From: Lachnospiraceae bacterium
Lineage (GTDB): Bacteria; Bacillota; Clostridia; Lachnospirales; Bianqueaceae
Length of the DNA stretch: 64,000 bases
Direction of reading: 5' to 3'
Assembly (NCBI GenBank): GCA_022794035.1
Contig: JAAWDX010000012.1
Location: 62,001 to 126,000 of the forward strand
The notes under the pieces are model-generated. The model searched no databases. It had not been told where the DNA came from and saw nothing but the letters and a program-made list of their open reading frames with translations. A program made the translations under genes and the position numbers. Of the stretch, positions 42,594 through 52,029 are shown in pieces. Position 1 is the first letter of the stretch. Each line of letters begins with the position of its first letter.

Positions 42594-44285
42594 GCGTTCC
42601 TTTTTCTTCCAATTTTCAGCCAGAGCCTTCATCTCCGCCGCATTCTCTTTCACTGCTGCCGTAATCTGCGTTCCGCCCAGCATCCGGGCCAGCTCTTCTG
42701 CCACCTGCTCCTCGCCGAGCACCTGAATTTGCGTGGCCGTATGCTCGCCGCTAACCGTTTTTTCAATGCGCATATGGCAATCCGCCAGCGCGGCAATCTG
42801 CGGCAAATGCGTCACGCAAATCACCTGATGATAAAGCGCAATTCTGCTCATTTTTTCAGCAACACTCTGCGCTGTGCGCCCGCTGATTCCCGTATCAATT
42901 TCATCAAAAATCAGTGTACTGATCTCATCCTGCTTAGCCAGAACCGTTTTAATCGCCAACATCACACGCGACATTTCACCGCCCGAAGCAATCTGCTGCA
43001 AAGGCCGCAGCGTCTCTCCTACATTGGTACGAATCTGAAACAAAATCTGATCTGCCCCTTTGGGAGATAGCTCCTTAGGCTGCCGGCTGATTTTAAAGAT
43101 TGGCTGATTAAATTGCAGTGTGGCCAGCACCTGTGTGATCTCTTCCTCGATTTTCTGCGCTGCCTCCAGTCGCCATTTTGTCATCGTCTCGGCAAGACTT
43201 TGCATTTCACTTTGCTTTTTCTGCAGCTGTGTTTGGAGCTCTTCAATGGTCTGCGCCAAATTTTGCAGCTTTTGCTGCTCGGCCTTTGTTTTCTGATAAT
43301 ACGCCATGACCAGCTCGCGGCTCTGTCCATATTTATTCTGCAGGTGCTGAATCTGATCGAGCCGCTGCTCCAGCTCAGAAAGCCGCTGTGGCTCTGCCTC
43401 CAGCGCCTCTCCGTACTGACGAAGCTCTCCCGCCATATCCTGCAGAACTGCCAGCTGTTCTTCCAGCGATGCTACATACGGCGTAAAAAACGAGGCGTCA
43501 TACCCTTCTGCCTCTTTCAGCTTCATCAGCGCACTTTCCAGCGCATCCAGCGCCGGCTGCCCCTCGCGCCCCCTCTGACGGATCAGCATATACGCTCCCA
43601 GACAGCTTTCCTGCAGCTTCTCACTATACAAAAGCTTCCTGCGCTCTTCTTTTAGCTCCTCTTCTTCATTTTCCTTCCACGCGGCGGCCTCGATTTCATC
43701 TAATTCAAACTGCATCAAAGAAAGCAGGCGCTCTCTGTCCTTTCCTTTTTCCTGATAGACCTCCCATTCCTTTTGCAGAAGACGGGCGGCATCCCATTTT
43801 TCACGCATCTCCTTTTTTAGCGTTTCAATGCCGGGAATAAAGCGGTCCAATATGTCGATATGCCGGCTGCCGTCTAAAAGTGACTGATGCTCATGCTGCC
43901 CGTGAATATCAATCAAAAGCGCTGCTACCTGCTTGACCTGCTGTGTCGTCACCATGACCTGATTGATCTGACAGGTGCTGCGGCCGCTGGGCGCAAAGCG
44001 CCGTGAAATGAGGATCTCTCCATCCTCTGCTGCAATCCCCATCTCTTTTAGTTTATCCAAAACACCGGGCTTTTCCTCTGAAAAAAACAGATCAATCACA
44101 GCCGGGCGCGATGGGTCTCGCAGCAGCTCTTTGCTCCCTCTGCCGCCAAGCGCCAGATTGATGGCGCCTAAAATAATGCTTTTTCCGGCGCCTGTTTCAC
44201 CGGTCAGTACATTCAGTCCATCCTCCAGATCCACCGTCACTTCATCAATGAGTGCTATATTTTGCACACGCAGATGTATCAGCAT
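42588..44285 (-). CDS. recN: DNA repair protein RecN
   Basis: 565-residue SMC-like ATPase of double-strand break repair. Walker A GLNVLTGETGAGKSIILGAI, QINQVMVTTQQVKQVAALLI, the RecN DIHGQHEHQSLL motif, a coiled-coil middle (about 160-360), and the C-terminal ABC signature IASGGEMSRVMLAIK with Walker B STLIFDEIDTGISG. It follows argR by 24 bases. Confidence 0.96.
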   Translation of the reverse strand: MLIHLRVQNIALIDEVTVDLEDGLNVLTGETGAGKSIILGAINLALGGRGSKELLRDPSRPAVIDLFFSEEKPGVLDKLKEMGIAAEDGEILISRRFAPSGRSTCQINQVMVTTQQVKQVAALLIDIHGQHEHQSLLDGSRHIDILDRFIPGIETLKKEMREKWDAARLLQKEWEVYQEKGKDRERLLSLMQFELDEIEAAAWKENEEEELKEERRKLLYSEKLQESCLGAYMLIRQRGREGQPALDALESALMKLKEAEGYDASFFTPYVASLEEQLAVLQDMAGELRQYGEALEAEPQRLSELEQRLDQIQHLQNKYGQSRELVMAYYQKTKAEQQKLQNLAQTIEELQTQLQKKQSEMQSLAETMTKWRLEAAQKIEEEITQVLATLQFNQPIFKISRQPKELSPKGADQILFQIRTNVGETLRPLQQIASGGEMSRVMLAIKTVLAKQDEISTLIFDEIDTGISGRTAQSVAEKMSRIALYHQVICVTHLPQIAALADCHMRIEKTVSGEHTATQIQVLGEEQVAEELARMLGGTQITAAVKENAAEMKALAENWKKKERA

Positions 44286-44309
44286 AGGTATCCCTCCGTT
44301 TTGCTTCTC

Positions 44310-44771
44310 TTATTCAACCAGCGCCAAAATTTTATTTTTTAATATGCGACCGCTTTCTTCAGAGTGGACCGCCAGAAAAATGGTATCATCTCCTGCAATC
44401 GTGCCCACAATTTCTTCCAGCTTGAGGCTGTCCAGCGCAGCTGCGACTGCCATGGCCATGCCGGTCATCGTTCGCACGACCACTAGGCTGCCTGCCACCT
44501 CTGCACTCACAAACCCCTGCTGCAGAACGCGGCTAAAGCGCAGCGCCGCCATCGGCGGCTGTTCTGCCGTCTCCTGAACAGGCAGGGCATATTTTTGTAC
44601 ACCGCTTTCGCCTACAATTTTTGTCAATCGGAGCTGCCGGATGTCCCTTGATACCGTGGCCTGTGTCACAGAGCAGCCCGCTTCCTGCAACTTGGCTACC
44701 AGCTCTTCCTGTGTTTCAATCTCAAATTGATCAATTAAGTCACAGATCAATTTCTGCCGCTTCGTCTTCAT
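44310..44771 (-). CDS. argR: Arginine repressor ArgR
   Basis: 153 residues. Winged-helix N-terminus (QEELVAKLQEAGCSVTQATV, SRDIRQLRLTK) and C-terminal hexamerisation/arginine-binding domain with VGTIAGDDTIFLAV. Controls arginine metabolism. Overlaps tlyA by 4 bases. Confidence 0.96.
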   Translation of the reverse strand: MKTKRQKLICDLIDQFEIETQEELVAKLQEAGCSVTQATVSRDIRQLRLTKIVGESGVQKYALPVQETAEQPPMAALRFSRVLQQGFVSAEVAGSLVVVRTMTGMAMAVAAALDSLKLEEIVGTIAGDDTIFLAVHSEESGRILKNKILALVE

Positions 44772-45586
44772 GCTTCTTTTTCGTGAGCTTCCCGTACTGC
44801 ACGCTCAATCAGTGTCGGTATATCCTCACCTGCTCCTTTCTCCATTTTGGTATCTTTTATTAAATAAAGTAAAAACTCCCGATTTCCTTCTTGTCCACGA
44901 ATCGGAGAGGCTGTTACATTTTTAACGGCCCAGTTTTTTTCTTCGCAAAAAGCGATCATCTCTCTGAGTACCTGCTTATGCACCTTTTCCTCTTTTACAA
45001 CTCCCTTTTTGCCAATCTTATCCCTGCCCGCCTCAAACTGAGGCTTGACTAAGCATACCAGCTGGCCTCCTTCTTTCAAGCAGCCTACGATAGCTGGCAG
45101 CACCTTTTTCAGTGAAATAAAAGAGACATCCACCGAGGCAAAGTCACAAGGCTCTCCGAGCATCTCTTCTGTCAAATGCTTCACATTTGTATTTTCTATG
45201 TTGGTTACCCTTGGATCCTGTCTCAGTTTTTCAGCGAGCTGATCATGCCCTACATCCACGGCATACACGCTGGCTGCGCCATGCTGCAGCATACAATCTG
45301 TAAACCCGCCGGTCGAAGCACCTGCATCCAGACACACAGCCTGCTCCAGCTTAATTCCAAAAACTGTCAGCGCTTTCTCCAGCTTAAGACCTCCGCGGCT
45401 TACATAGGGCAGCGGGGCTGCCAGTATTTCCAAAGGCTCCTGTACACTTACCATCGTCCCCGCCTTTTTACAGACCGTTCCCCGGCATTTAACCTGCCCG
45501 GCCTGGATCCATTCCTTTGCCCTTTCCCTTGAAGGTGCCAGCCCTTCCTGCACAAGGCGCACATCTAAGCGTTGTTTTTCTTCCAT
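44768..45586 (-). CDS. tlyA: TlyA family rRNA 2'-O-methyltransferase / hemolysin-like
   Basis: 272 residues. N-terminal S4 RNA-binding domain (RLDVRLVQEGLAPSRERAKE, WIQAGQVKCRG) and FtsJ-like methyltransferase domain with SRGGLKLEKAL, CLDAGASTGGFTDCMLQHGA (SAM site), YAVDVGHDQL and DVSFISLKKVLP. Predicted to methylate ribosomal RNA. ATG 45586 is preferred; an earlier ATG at 45595 is open. It overlaps dxs by 22 bases. Confidence 0.94.
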   Translation of the reverse strand: MEEKQRLDVRLVQEGLAPSRERAKEWIQAGQVKCRGTVCKKAGTMVSVQEPLEILAAPLPYVSRGGLKLEKALTVFGIKLEQAVCLDAGASTGGFTDCMLQHGAASVYAVDVGHDQLAEKLRQDPRVTNIENTNVKHLTEEMLGEPCDFASVDVSFISLKKVLPAIVGCLKEGGQLVCLVKPQFEAGRDKIGKKGVVKEEKVHKQVLREMIAFCEEKNWAVKNVTASPIRGQEGNREFLLYLIKDTKMEKGAGEDIPTLIERAVREAHEKEA

Positions 45587-47424
45587 ACCTTCCATATTCC
45601 TTCCGCCGAAATGCCGTGCTTTTCCAAAATATGCTGCCGGCTGTCCTGCGGTAAAAATGCATCCGGCAGGCTCAGACAGTCCACCCGGCAGCCTGCCCCT
45701 TGTCTCTTGGCAAGTGCTGCCGCCTGCATGCCAAACCCGCCTGTATAGATATGATCCTCTATGATAATCACCTGATCATGTGTTTGAAAAACCTGATGCA
45801 GCAGCTTTTCATCCATCGGGGCAATAAATCTGGCATCAATGACGGTAGGACTGCATCCCTGCTCCGCCATTTTCTGTGCCGCTCGCCTTGCCTCTGTCAA
45901 GCATGCGCCTACCGACACAATGGCCGTCCCCTTCCCAGTCTGCAAAACCCGGCCTTTTCCGTATCGAACCGGCTCATGCTCTTCTGCTGCCTCTGTGATA
46001 ACGCTCCCTTTAGGATAGCGCACCGCAACTGGTCCTTTAAGCTCATACGCAAACTGCAGCATCGCCGTCATCTCTTCCCTGCTGGATGGCGCAAGTATCG
46101 TCATATTGGGAATATGACTCAAATAGGCGATATCAAAAACGCCCTGATGTGTTTCTCCATCTTCTCCTACTACGCCGCTGCGATCAATGGCAAACACAAC
46201 CGGGAGCCCCGGCAGGCACACATCATGCAAAATCTGATCATACGCTCTTTGCAGAAACGATGAATAGATCGCTACAAAAGGCCTCAGTCCGCCTTTCGCC
46301 ATGCCGGCAGCAAACGTCACCGCGTGCTCCTCCGCAATGCCCACATCATAAATACGCTGCGGAAAATGCTTTCCGAATATGTCAACTCCTGTACCGGATG
46401 GCATAGCCGCTGTTACGACAACGGCAGACGGATCCTTCCTGCCAATCTGCGTAAGCGCCTCTCCAAATACATCGGACCAGGTTTCCTGCTTCTGGCACAG
46501 ATCCTCTCCTGTAACGATATCGAAGGCTCCAATTCCATGATACCGCGCTGCATTGCGTTCAGCCGGCTCATATCCTTTTCCTTTAACGGTTTTTACATGA
46601 ATGACCACCGGTTCATTAAGTACCTTTGCCTGCTGCAGCACCTCTTTCAAATCGTGCAGATCATGCCCGTCGACCGGTCCCAGATAGGTAAACCCCAGCT
46701 CCTCAAAAAGAATGCCTTTTACAAACAGATACTTAGCTTTATTTTTTACAAAGTCAGCCGCCTTATACAAGGGGCGCAGCACCGGAAATTTCTCGACGGC
46801 TCTTTTGATTTTTCTTTTTCCGCGCAGATATCCCTTGCGTGTCCGCAGCCGGCTCAGGTGCATGGACATACTGCCTACATTAGGGCTGATTGACATTTCA
46901 TTATCGTTGACTACTACAATCAGCTTTGTCCGGTCTTTGCCGGCGTTATTCATCGCTTCATAGGCCATACCGCCTGTCATGGAGCCATCGCCAATGACCG
47001 CGATGACTTCATGCTGCTGCTTTAATACGTCTCGGGCCTTTGCCAGTCCGTATGCGGCTGAGATAGACGTAGTAGCATGTCCGGTATTAAAGGCGTCATA
47101 AGGGCTTTCCTCCATTTTGGGAAATCCACTTAGCCCCCCTTTTTGCCGCAAGGTATCAAATCCGTCCTTACGGCCGGTTAAAATCTTATGTACATACGCC
47201 TGATGGCCTACGTCCCAGACAATTTGATCCTGCGGCGCATCAAACACCTGATGCAGCGCAATCGTCAGCTCTACTACGCCAAGATTGGAGCTCAAATGTC
47301 CTCCTGTTTTAGACACCTGTTCCAATAAGAACTCCCTAATTTCCTGTGCCAGCTGCTGCGACTGCTCCAGATTCAGCGCCTTAATATCCTTTGGGCTTTG
47401 AACTTGATCCAATAACCGCTTCAA
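45565..47424 (-). CDS. dxs: 1-deoxy-D-xylulose-5-phosphate synthase
   Basis: 619 residues; first step of the MEP isoprenoid pathway, from pyruvate and glyceraldehyde-3-phosphate. SSNLGVVELTIALHQVFD with DQIVWDVGHQAY, the TPP motif GDGSMTGGMAYEAMNNAG ... VVVNDN, and the C-terminal transketolase domains (VGIAEEHAVTFAAGMA, VVFAIDRSGVVGEDG). Starts with TTG 47424 behind AAGGGGTGA. ispA is immediately upstream, so prenyl-diphosphate synthesis is co-transcribed. Confidence 0.97.
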   Translation of the reverse strand: MKRLLDQVQSPKDIKALNLEQSQQLAQEIREFLLEQVSKTGGHLSSNLGVVELTIALHQVFDAPQDQIVWDVGHQAYVHKILTGRKDGFDTLRQKGGLSGFPKMEESPYDAFNTGHATTSISAAYGLAKARDVLKQQHEVIAVIGDGSMTGGMAYEAMNNAGKDRTKLIVVVNDNEMSISPNVGSMSMHLSRLRTRKGYLRGKRKIKRAVEKFPVLRPLYKAADFVKNKAKYLFVKGILFEELGFTYLGPVDGHDLHDLKEVLQQAKVLNEPVVIHVKTVKGKGYEPAERNAARYHGIGAFDIVTGEDLCQKQETWSDVFGEALTQIGRKDPSAVVVTAAMPSGTGVDIFGKHFPQRIYDVGIAEEHAVTFAAGMAKGGLRPFVAIYSSFLQRAYDQILHDVCLPGLPVVFAIDRSGVVGEDGETHQGVFDIAYLSHIPNMTILAPSSREEMTAMLQFAYELKGPVAVRYPKGSVITEAAEEHEPVRYGKGRVLQTGKGTAIVSVGACLTEARRAAQKMAEQGCSPTVIDARFIAPMDEKLLHQVFQTHDQVIIIEDHIYTGGFGMQAAALAKRQGAGCRVDCLSLPDAFLPQDSRQHILEKHGISAEGIWKVWKKNNA

Positions 47425-47442
47425 TCGGGTTCACCCCTTATT

Positions 47443-48342
47443 TTAATTTCTTCTTTTGATTAACGCTGCCGTGAGCCTGCGCACCTCTTCTCCGTAAGCG
47501 CCCGGAAGCACCTTCAGAGCGTCCAGCGCTTTTTGCGTCAGCACCAGTGCCTCCTCCTTGGCTTTTTCGATGCCATAGCAGGAGACAAAGGTAGCTTTCT
47601 GGCTTGCTGCATCACTGCTTGGCTCCTTTCCAAGCTCTTCCAGGCTTCCCTCTACATCCAGCACATCATCCCAAATCTGAAATGCCTTGCCCAGCGCTCC
47701 ACCGGCCGTTTCTAAACAAGCAATCACTTCCGGCTCTGCCCCTGCCAGCAGCGCTCCGCAAACCAGTGCTGCCATCAGCAGCCGGCTCGTCTTGTTATAT
47801 TCAATATAGGTCAGCTCCTCCAGATCGATCTGGCGTCCTTCACTCGCCAGATCCGCTGCCTGACCGGCAATCATGCCGGATGGCCCGGCGCAGCGGGCCA
47901 TATACGCCATAGCCTGCGTCATATTTTGCAGCCTTTGGCTGTCGTGCCCCTCTGCCGCCTGTTCCATCGCTTCTGTCATCGTCTCAAAGGCTAGATTGAG
48001 CAGACCGTCACCGGCCAAAATAGCATTGGCCTCGCCGTATACCTTATGATTCGTCAGGCGGCCGCGGCGGTAATCATCATTATCCATGGCCGGAAGATCG
48101 TCATGAATCAACGAGTACGTATGAATCATTTCCAAACTAAGGGCAAAGGGCAGTAGCTGCGCCTCATCTGCCCCCAGACTCAGGCCTGTCCACATCAGCA
48201 GCAGCGGCCGCACGCGTTTTCCGCCTGCCATCAGGCTGTACTCCATGGCCTCCCACACCGAATGATTATAAGCATCCCCGCCGGTTAGCTGCGCCGCCAA
48301 TTCCTTTTCGATCCTGCCTTTTAAGCTCTCTGCCTCATTCAT
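47443..48342 (-). CDS. ispA: Farnesyl/geranyl diphosphate synthase
   Basis: 299-residue trans-prenyltransferase. First Asp-rich motif DDLPAMDNDDYRRG, second motif FQIWDDVLDVEG, and GGKRVRPLL near the N-terminus. Condenses C5 units to C10/C15 (length by sequence not decided). It overlaps xseB by 8 bases. Confidence 0.95.
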   Translation of the reverse strand: MNEAESLKGRIEKELAAQLTGGDAYNHSVWEAMEYSLMAGGKRVRPLLLMWTGLSLGADEAQLLPFALSLEMIHTYSLIHDDLPAMDNDDYRRGRLTNHKVYGEANAILAGDGLLNLAFETMTEAMEQAAEGHDSQRLQNMTQAMAYMARCAGPSGMIAGQAADLASEGRQIDLEELTYIEYNKTSRLLMAALVCGALLAGAEPEVIACLETAGGALGKAFQIWDDVLDVEGSLEELGKEPSSDAASQKATFVSCYGIEKAKEEALVLTQKALDALKVLPGAYGEEVRRLTAALIKRRN

Positions 48343-48562
48343 CCTGACTCTCTTCTCCCTGTTCTAGCACCTGCAATTCCTTTTCTGCCGTATCCAGCAG
48401 CGCCTTGGCATGCTCCTGCAACTTCTTACCTTCTTTATATAACGCCATCATATCCGCAAGCGGCAGCGTCTCCTCTTCCATTTTCTCTGTGATCTCTTCC
48501 AGCTTTTGCATCGCTTCTTCTAATGTAAGCTCCTGCATTGCTTCTTTTGCGTTTTGCTTCAT
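48335..48562 (-). CDS. xseB: Exodeoxyribonuclease VII small subunit
   Basis: 75 residues: the compact helical XseB fold LTLEEAMQKLEEITEKMEEE with a Glu-rich C-terminal tail. Forms the XseA/XseB nuclease; adjacent to xseA with a 4-base overlap. Confidence 0.94.
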   Translation of the reverse strand: MKQNAKEAMQELTLEEAMQKLEEITEKMEEETLPLADMMALYKEGKKLQEHAKALLDTAEKELQVLEQGEESQDE

Positions 48563-49782
48563 GCCTTCCTCCCTTTAGATGCAAGCTCCTTCTGCTCTAC
48601 CTTCACTGTCAACCTTCCGTCCTGCATCTGTATATTCACTCTGTCGGCAATCTGGATCTGCTCTGCTCTGAGGATTGCCTTGCCGGCTTCATCCGTCAGA
48701 AGCGCATAGCCCTTTTCCAGCTGATGCTGCGGCGATAAAAGCATCAGCGCATTTTCTAGCGCCTCCAGCTGCTGTTTTTTCTCCTTTAACTGCTGCTCTA
48801 TTCTATTTTGCTGATACTGCATAGCCATATCAAGCCTCTGACGATAGCTGTCAAGCTGTCTGCCCGGATCCTGCAGCTGCAGTCTCTGCCACCACAGCTC
48901 CAGTCTCTGCCGCTGCATCCATAGCTTCTTTTTTAATAAAGCTCCCTGCTTTTGCTCCTCCAGCCCTATGCTTCGCATAATACCAGCAATTTCCGGTACG
49001 GCCAGCTCTGCCGCGGCTGAAGGCGTCGGCGCGCGCATATCTGCGGCAAAATCTGCAATCGTAAAATCGGTTTCATGCCCGACTGCTGAAATCACCGGCG
49101 TTTTTGCTTCTGCTATGGCGCGTGCTACCATTTCTTCGTTAAACGGCCATAAATCCTCGATTGAACCGCCGCCGCGCCCCACAATCAGTGTATCGATCTC
49201 CGCCATGCGGTCTAATGTCTGAATCCCCTTTACAATCGTTGCGGCAGCCCCTTCTCCCTGCACTAAGGCCGGATACAGCACCAGCCGAATCCCCGGATGC
49301 CGGCGCCGCGCGATCTGTACAATGTCGCGGATCGCTGCCCCTGTAGGCGACGTTACAATTCCGATTCCTCTTGGAAATGCCGGAATCGGTTTCTTATACG
49401 CGCTGTCAAACAGACCCTCCGCCTCCAGCTTTGCCTTCAGCCTTTCAAATGCCTCATACAAAGCTCCGTTTCCCTGCGGCTGCATTTTCTTAACATACAG
49501 CTGATACTGTCCTGTCTTCTCATATAAGGAAACATAGCCCTGCACCTGCACCTGCTGCCCGTTCTGCGGCCAAAACTCCAGCAGCCGCGCTTCTCCTACA
49601 AACATGACAGCGGCCATGCTGCCCTCTGCATCCTTCAGCGTAAAATACAAATGCCCTGAGGAATGCCTTTTAAAGTTGGAGATCTCACCGCTGACCCACA
49701 AAGCGGAAAGCAGCATGTCCTGCTGCAGGAGCTGCTTCACATATCGGTTCACCACGGATACCGAATAGATTCTCTGCTGCAA
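48559..49782 (-). CDS. xseA: Exodeoxyribonuclease VII large subunit
   Basis: 407 residues from TTG 49782 (AGAGG 9 bases upstream, 4 bases after nusB); an earlier TTG at 49812 would overlap nusB. N-terminal OB fold (WVSGEISNFKRHSSGHLYFT), the catalytic core GIGIVTSPTGAAIRDI, IVGRGGGSIEDLWPFNEE and SAVGHETDFTIADFAADMRA, then a long coiled coil. Degrades single-stranded DNA. Confidence 0.96.
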   Translation of the reverse strand: MQQRIYSVSVVNRYVKQLLQQDMLLSALWVSGEISNFKRHSSGHLYFTLKDAEGSMAAVMFVGEARLLEFWPQNGQQVQVQGYVSLYEKTGQYQLYVKKMQPQGNGALYEAFERLKAKLEAEGLFDSAYKKPIPAFPRGIGIVTSPTGAAIRDIVQIARRRHPGIRLVLYPALVQGEGAAATIVKGIQTLDRMAEIDTLIVGRGGGSIEDLWPFNEEMVARAIAEAKTPVISAVGHETDFTIADFAADMRAPTPSAAAELAVPEIAGIMRSIGLEEQKQGALLKKKLWMQRQRLELWWQRLQLQDPGRQLDSYRQRLDMAMQYQQNRIEQQLKEKKQQLEALENALMLLSPQHQLEKGYALLTDEAGKAILRAEQIQIADRVNIQMQDGRLTVKVEQKELASKGRKA

Positions 49783-49786
49783 TCTG

Positions 49787-50206
49787 TCAATCCTCTTCTT
49801 CCCGCGGCGCAATACTGCCTAAAATCCCATTGATAAAAGCTCTTGCCGCGCTCTGCGAATACTTTTTCGCCAGCTCTACCGCTTCATTGATGCTCACGCT
49901 CGCCGGGATCTCCTCCGCACAGTGAATCTCATAAACAGCCAGCCGCAGGATTGCCAGATCCACCTTTGACAGCCGGCTTAAGCTCCAGCCCTTTACAGCG
50001 CCGGCAATCTCTTCATCCAGACTTTCTCTGGTCTGTGCTACGCCTTTTACCTCCCGCAGAATAAAGCTGCGGTCATTTTCCGTGACGGCTTTCTCTGAAA
50101 AATTTTCCAGATATGTATCCACCAGCTCTTCGATCTGCTCCTCCTGCTGAAACTGCATTTCATATAAAAGCTTAAAAACATGCTCCCGTGCTTCACTGCG
50201 CTTCAT
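49787..50206 (-). CDS. nusB: Transcription antitermination factor NusB
   Basis: 139-residue all-helical RNA-binding factor of the rRNA antitermination complex. SEAREHVFKLLYEMQFQ at the N-terminus, SLSRLSKVDLAILRLAVYEI and VSINEAVELAKKYSQSAA. First gene after the terminator that follows asp23. Confidence 0.95.
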   Translation of the reverse strand: MKRSEAREHVFKLLYEMQFQQEEQIEELVDTYLENFSEKAVTENDRSFILREVKGVAQTRESLDEEIAGAVKGWSLSRLSKVDLAILRLAVYEIHCAEEIPASVSINEAVELAKKYSQSAARAFINGILGSIAPREEED

Positions 50207-50238
50207 AAATGACCTCCCTCTTTGGTTCCTACCTTGAG

Positions 50239-50270
50239 AAAAGGCGCAACCTCAATAGATTGCGCCTTTT
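50239..50270 (-). terminator. Terminator between asp23 and nusB
   Basis: On the minus strand stem AAAAGGCGCAA/TTGCGCCTTTT with loop TCTATTGAGG. Three to four T follow, so termination may be partial. Confidence 0.75.
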
Positions 50271-50288
50271 AAATTGTATTTCCTTCTT

Positions 50289-50639
50289 TTAAGCCTCTTT
50301 ATCCGCTTTTTCCATATTCATGCTGACAATGTTCACATTCACCGCTTTGACGCTGAGCCCCGTCATGTTCTCTACTGCTGTTTTGATCTTTTGCTGCACC
50401 GCGGCGGCAAGCTCCGGTATTTTAGCGCCATACATCATTGAAAGCTCGACCGTACACACCACCAGCCCGTTCTCCATCTGAATACTGACGCCCTTACTTT
50501 TATTTTTCTTTGTCGTTTTTTCTATTCCCTCTTGATCGCTGATGGCGAGCCCTGCGATCATTGCGACTACATCATCCGCAATCTTAAGCTGTCCTGCCTG
50601 CTGCGGCGCTTTTTCATTTAACGTTTTTTCCTGATCCAT
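50289..50639 (-). CDS. Asp23/Gls24 family envelope stress protein
   Basis: 116 residues: IADDVVAMIAGLAISDQEGI followed by ENGLVVCTVELSMMYGAKIP and a C-terminal AVKAVNVNIVSM, the Asp23/YqhY pattern. Membrane-associated or linked to acetyl-CoA carboxylase control in other Firmicutes. Standard position between spoIIIAH and nusB. Confidence 0.92.
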   Translation of the reverse strand: MDQEKTLNEKAPQQAGQLKIADDVVAMIAGLAISDQEGIEKTTKKNKSKGVSIQMENGLVVCTVELSMMYGAKIPELAAAVQQKIKTAVENMTGLSVKAVNVNIVSMNMEKADKEA

Positions 50640-50751
50640 ATGGCCCTCCTTGCCGCCTCGTTACGCGGCCGAAATCTATGGTTTTTCTCTATTATAAACA
50701 ATTTTCCTATTAAATGCAAACACTTTTTTAAGGAGCGGACTACCCAGCCTC

Positions 50752-51447
50752 TTAGCCGCCGATCTTCAATAGACTGATGCGGATTTTGTCAGCGCCAAGC
50801 CCCGTAATCCTTGTTAAGATGTCCTGAATCTGCGCTGCCTCCTGCTGCGTAATTTCCTCACGGTCAACAATCACATCCACACAGTCGTCATAAATGCGCA
50901 CATACACCTCATCAAAGCCCTTCGCCTTGATCATCGCTTCGGCAGCCGCTTCATTTTCAATTCGCTTCTGCAGCTCCAGAATCTTCTGCGCCGCTTCCGA
51001 TTTCTCTTCATCCGGCGTATCTGCCTGCGCCATCAGCTGATACAGCATATCCTGGCTTTTAGCCCGAGCATTTTCCCGCTCTACCTTGGCTTCTGCAAAA
51101 TATTCCGGCACGACGGCATCGCTCTCCACCATGATCGCCTCTCCGGGCGTTCTGGCCTCTTCATTTCCCGCTGTTTCCGCTGTCCCAGCTGTTTCTGCTG
51201 TTTCTGCTGTCTCCGGCTGCGATTCCTCAGCCTGTGCCTCCTGGTTCTCCTGCGGCACAATCACCCCCTCAGCCGTCACATCCGAATCCGCCGGTTCCGA
51301 TGTCTCCGTCTCCCCGGTAACCGCCTCTGATTGATTATTCTGCGCCAGCTGTGCTTCGTCCTGCGTACGGTAATTCAAATAACCGGCTACCACAATCATC
51401 ACAACCAAGAGCACCACCACAATCTGATTTTTCCTTACACTATGCAT
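50752..51447 (-). CDS. spoIIIAH: Stage III sporulation protein AH
   Basis: 231 residues. One N-terminal membrane helix (IVVVLLVVMIVVAGYLNY), a long acidic low-complexity linker (PETAETAETAGTAETAG) and a C-terminal ring-forming domain that pairs with forespore SpoIIQ. Mother-cell component of the SpoIIIA-SpoIIQ channel. The linker is longer and more repetitive than usual. GGGAGG precedes the ATG. Confidence 0.94.
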   Translation of the reverse strand: MHSVRKNQIVVVLLVVMIVVAGYLNYRTQDEAQLAQNNQSEAVTGETETSEPADSDVTAEGVIVPQENQEAQAEESQPETAETAETAGTAETAGNEEARTPGEAIMVESDAVVPEYFAEAKVERENARAKSQDMLYQLMAQADTPDEEKSEAAQKILELQKRIENEAAAEAMIKAKGFDEVYVRIYDDCVDVIVDREEITQQEAAQIQDILTRITGLGADKIRISLLKIGG

Positions 51448-51468
51448 TTCATTTCCTCCCTGCTTACC

Positions 51469-52029
51469 TTATTGATACGATGCAATATGCACCCTTTGAG
51501 CCGATATTCCCAGAAGGGCCTGCGTAGCCTGCAAAAGCTCCTGCTGTACAACGCTGCTGTCAGCCCCCTCCGCCATAATCAGAATCCCCCGGACCTTAGG
51601 GGCTTCCTCCCTTAGAATAAAGGGCTGCTGCGCCGCATCCCGCACTGTTTCCGTTTGATGCTGCTCCTCCACCATACGCCGGCCCTGGCCGGAAACGTTC
51701 ATGTCCTCCGTTTCCGAACGGGTGTACTCGCTGTCCTGCAGCACATACGCCTCTCCGCCGTCTGCCAAAGTCAGCATCACCCGTACCCTGCCTGCGCCTT
51801 TGATATGAGAAAGGGCATCCTCCAAACGTCTGGTCAGCTGTTCTTCATATGTAGCCTTTATTTCAGCTGCCTCTGCGCTTTCCTGCGTTTGATCGGCCTC
51901 CTCTTGCTTTGATATATGGGTATTCGAAAAAACTAAAAATATGACTCCTAATCCAAGCAGAAACGGAAAGACAACCGAGAACCAATCCTTCTTTCCTTCC
52001 TTTTTGCTGATCCATTCCTTCCAGTTCAT
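51469..52029 (-). CDS. spoIIIAG: Stage III sporulation protein AG
   Basis: 186 residues: one membrane helix (FSVVFPFLLGLGVIFLVFSN) and a ring-building domain (LEDALSHIKGAGRVRVMLTL, QLLQATQALLGISAQRVHI). Forms the large ring of the feeding-tube channel. Overlaps AF by 4 bases. Confidence 0.93.
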   Translation of the reverse strand: MNWKEWISKKEGKKDWFSVVFPFLLGLGVIFLVFSNTHISKQEEADQTQESAEAAEIKATYEEQLTRRLEDALSHIKGAGRVRVMLTLADGGEAYVLQDSEYTRSETEDMNVSGQGRRMVEEQHQTETVRDAAQQPFILREEAPKVRGILIMAEGADSSVVQQELLQATQALLGISAQRVHIASYQ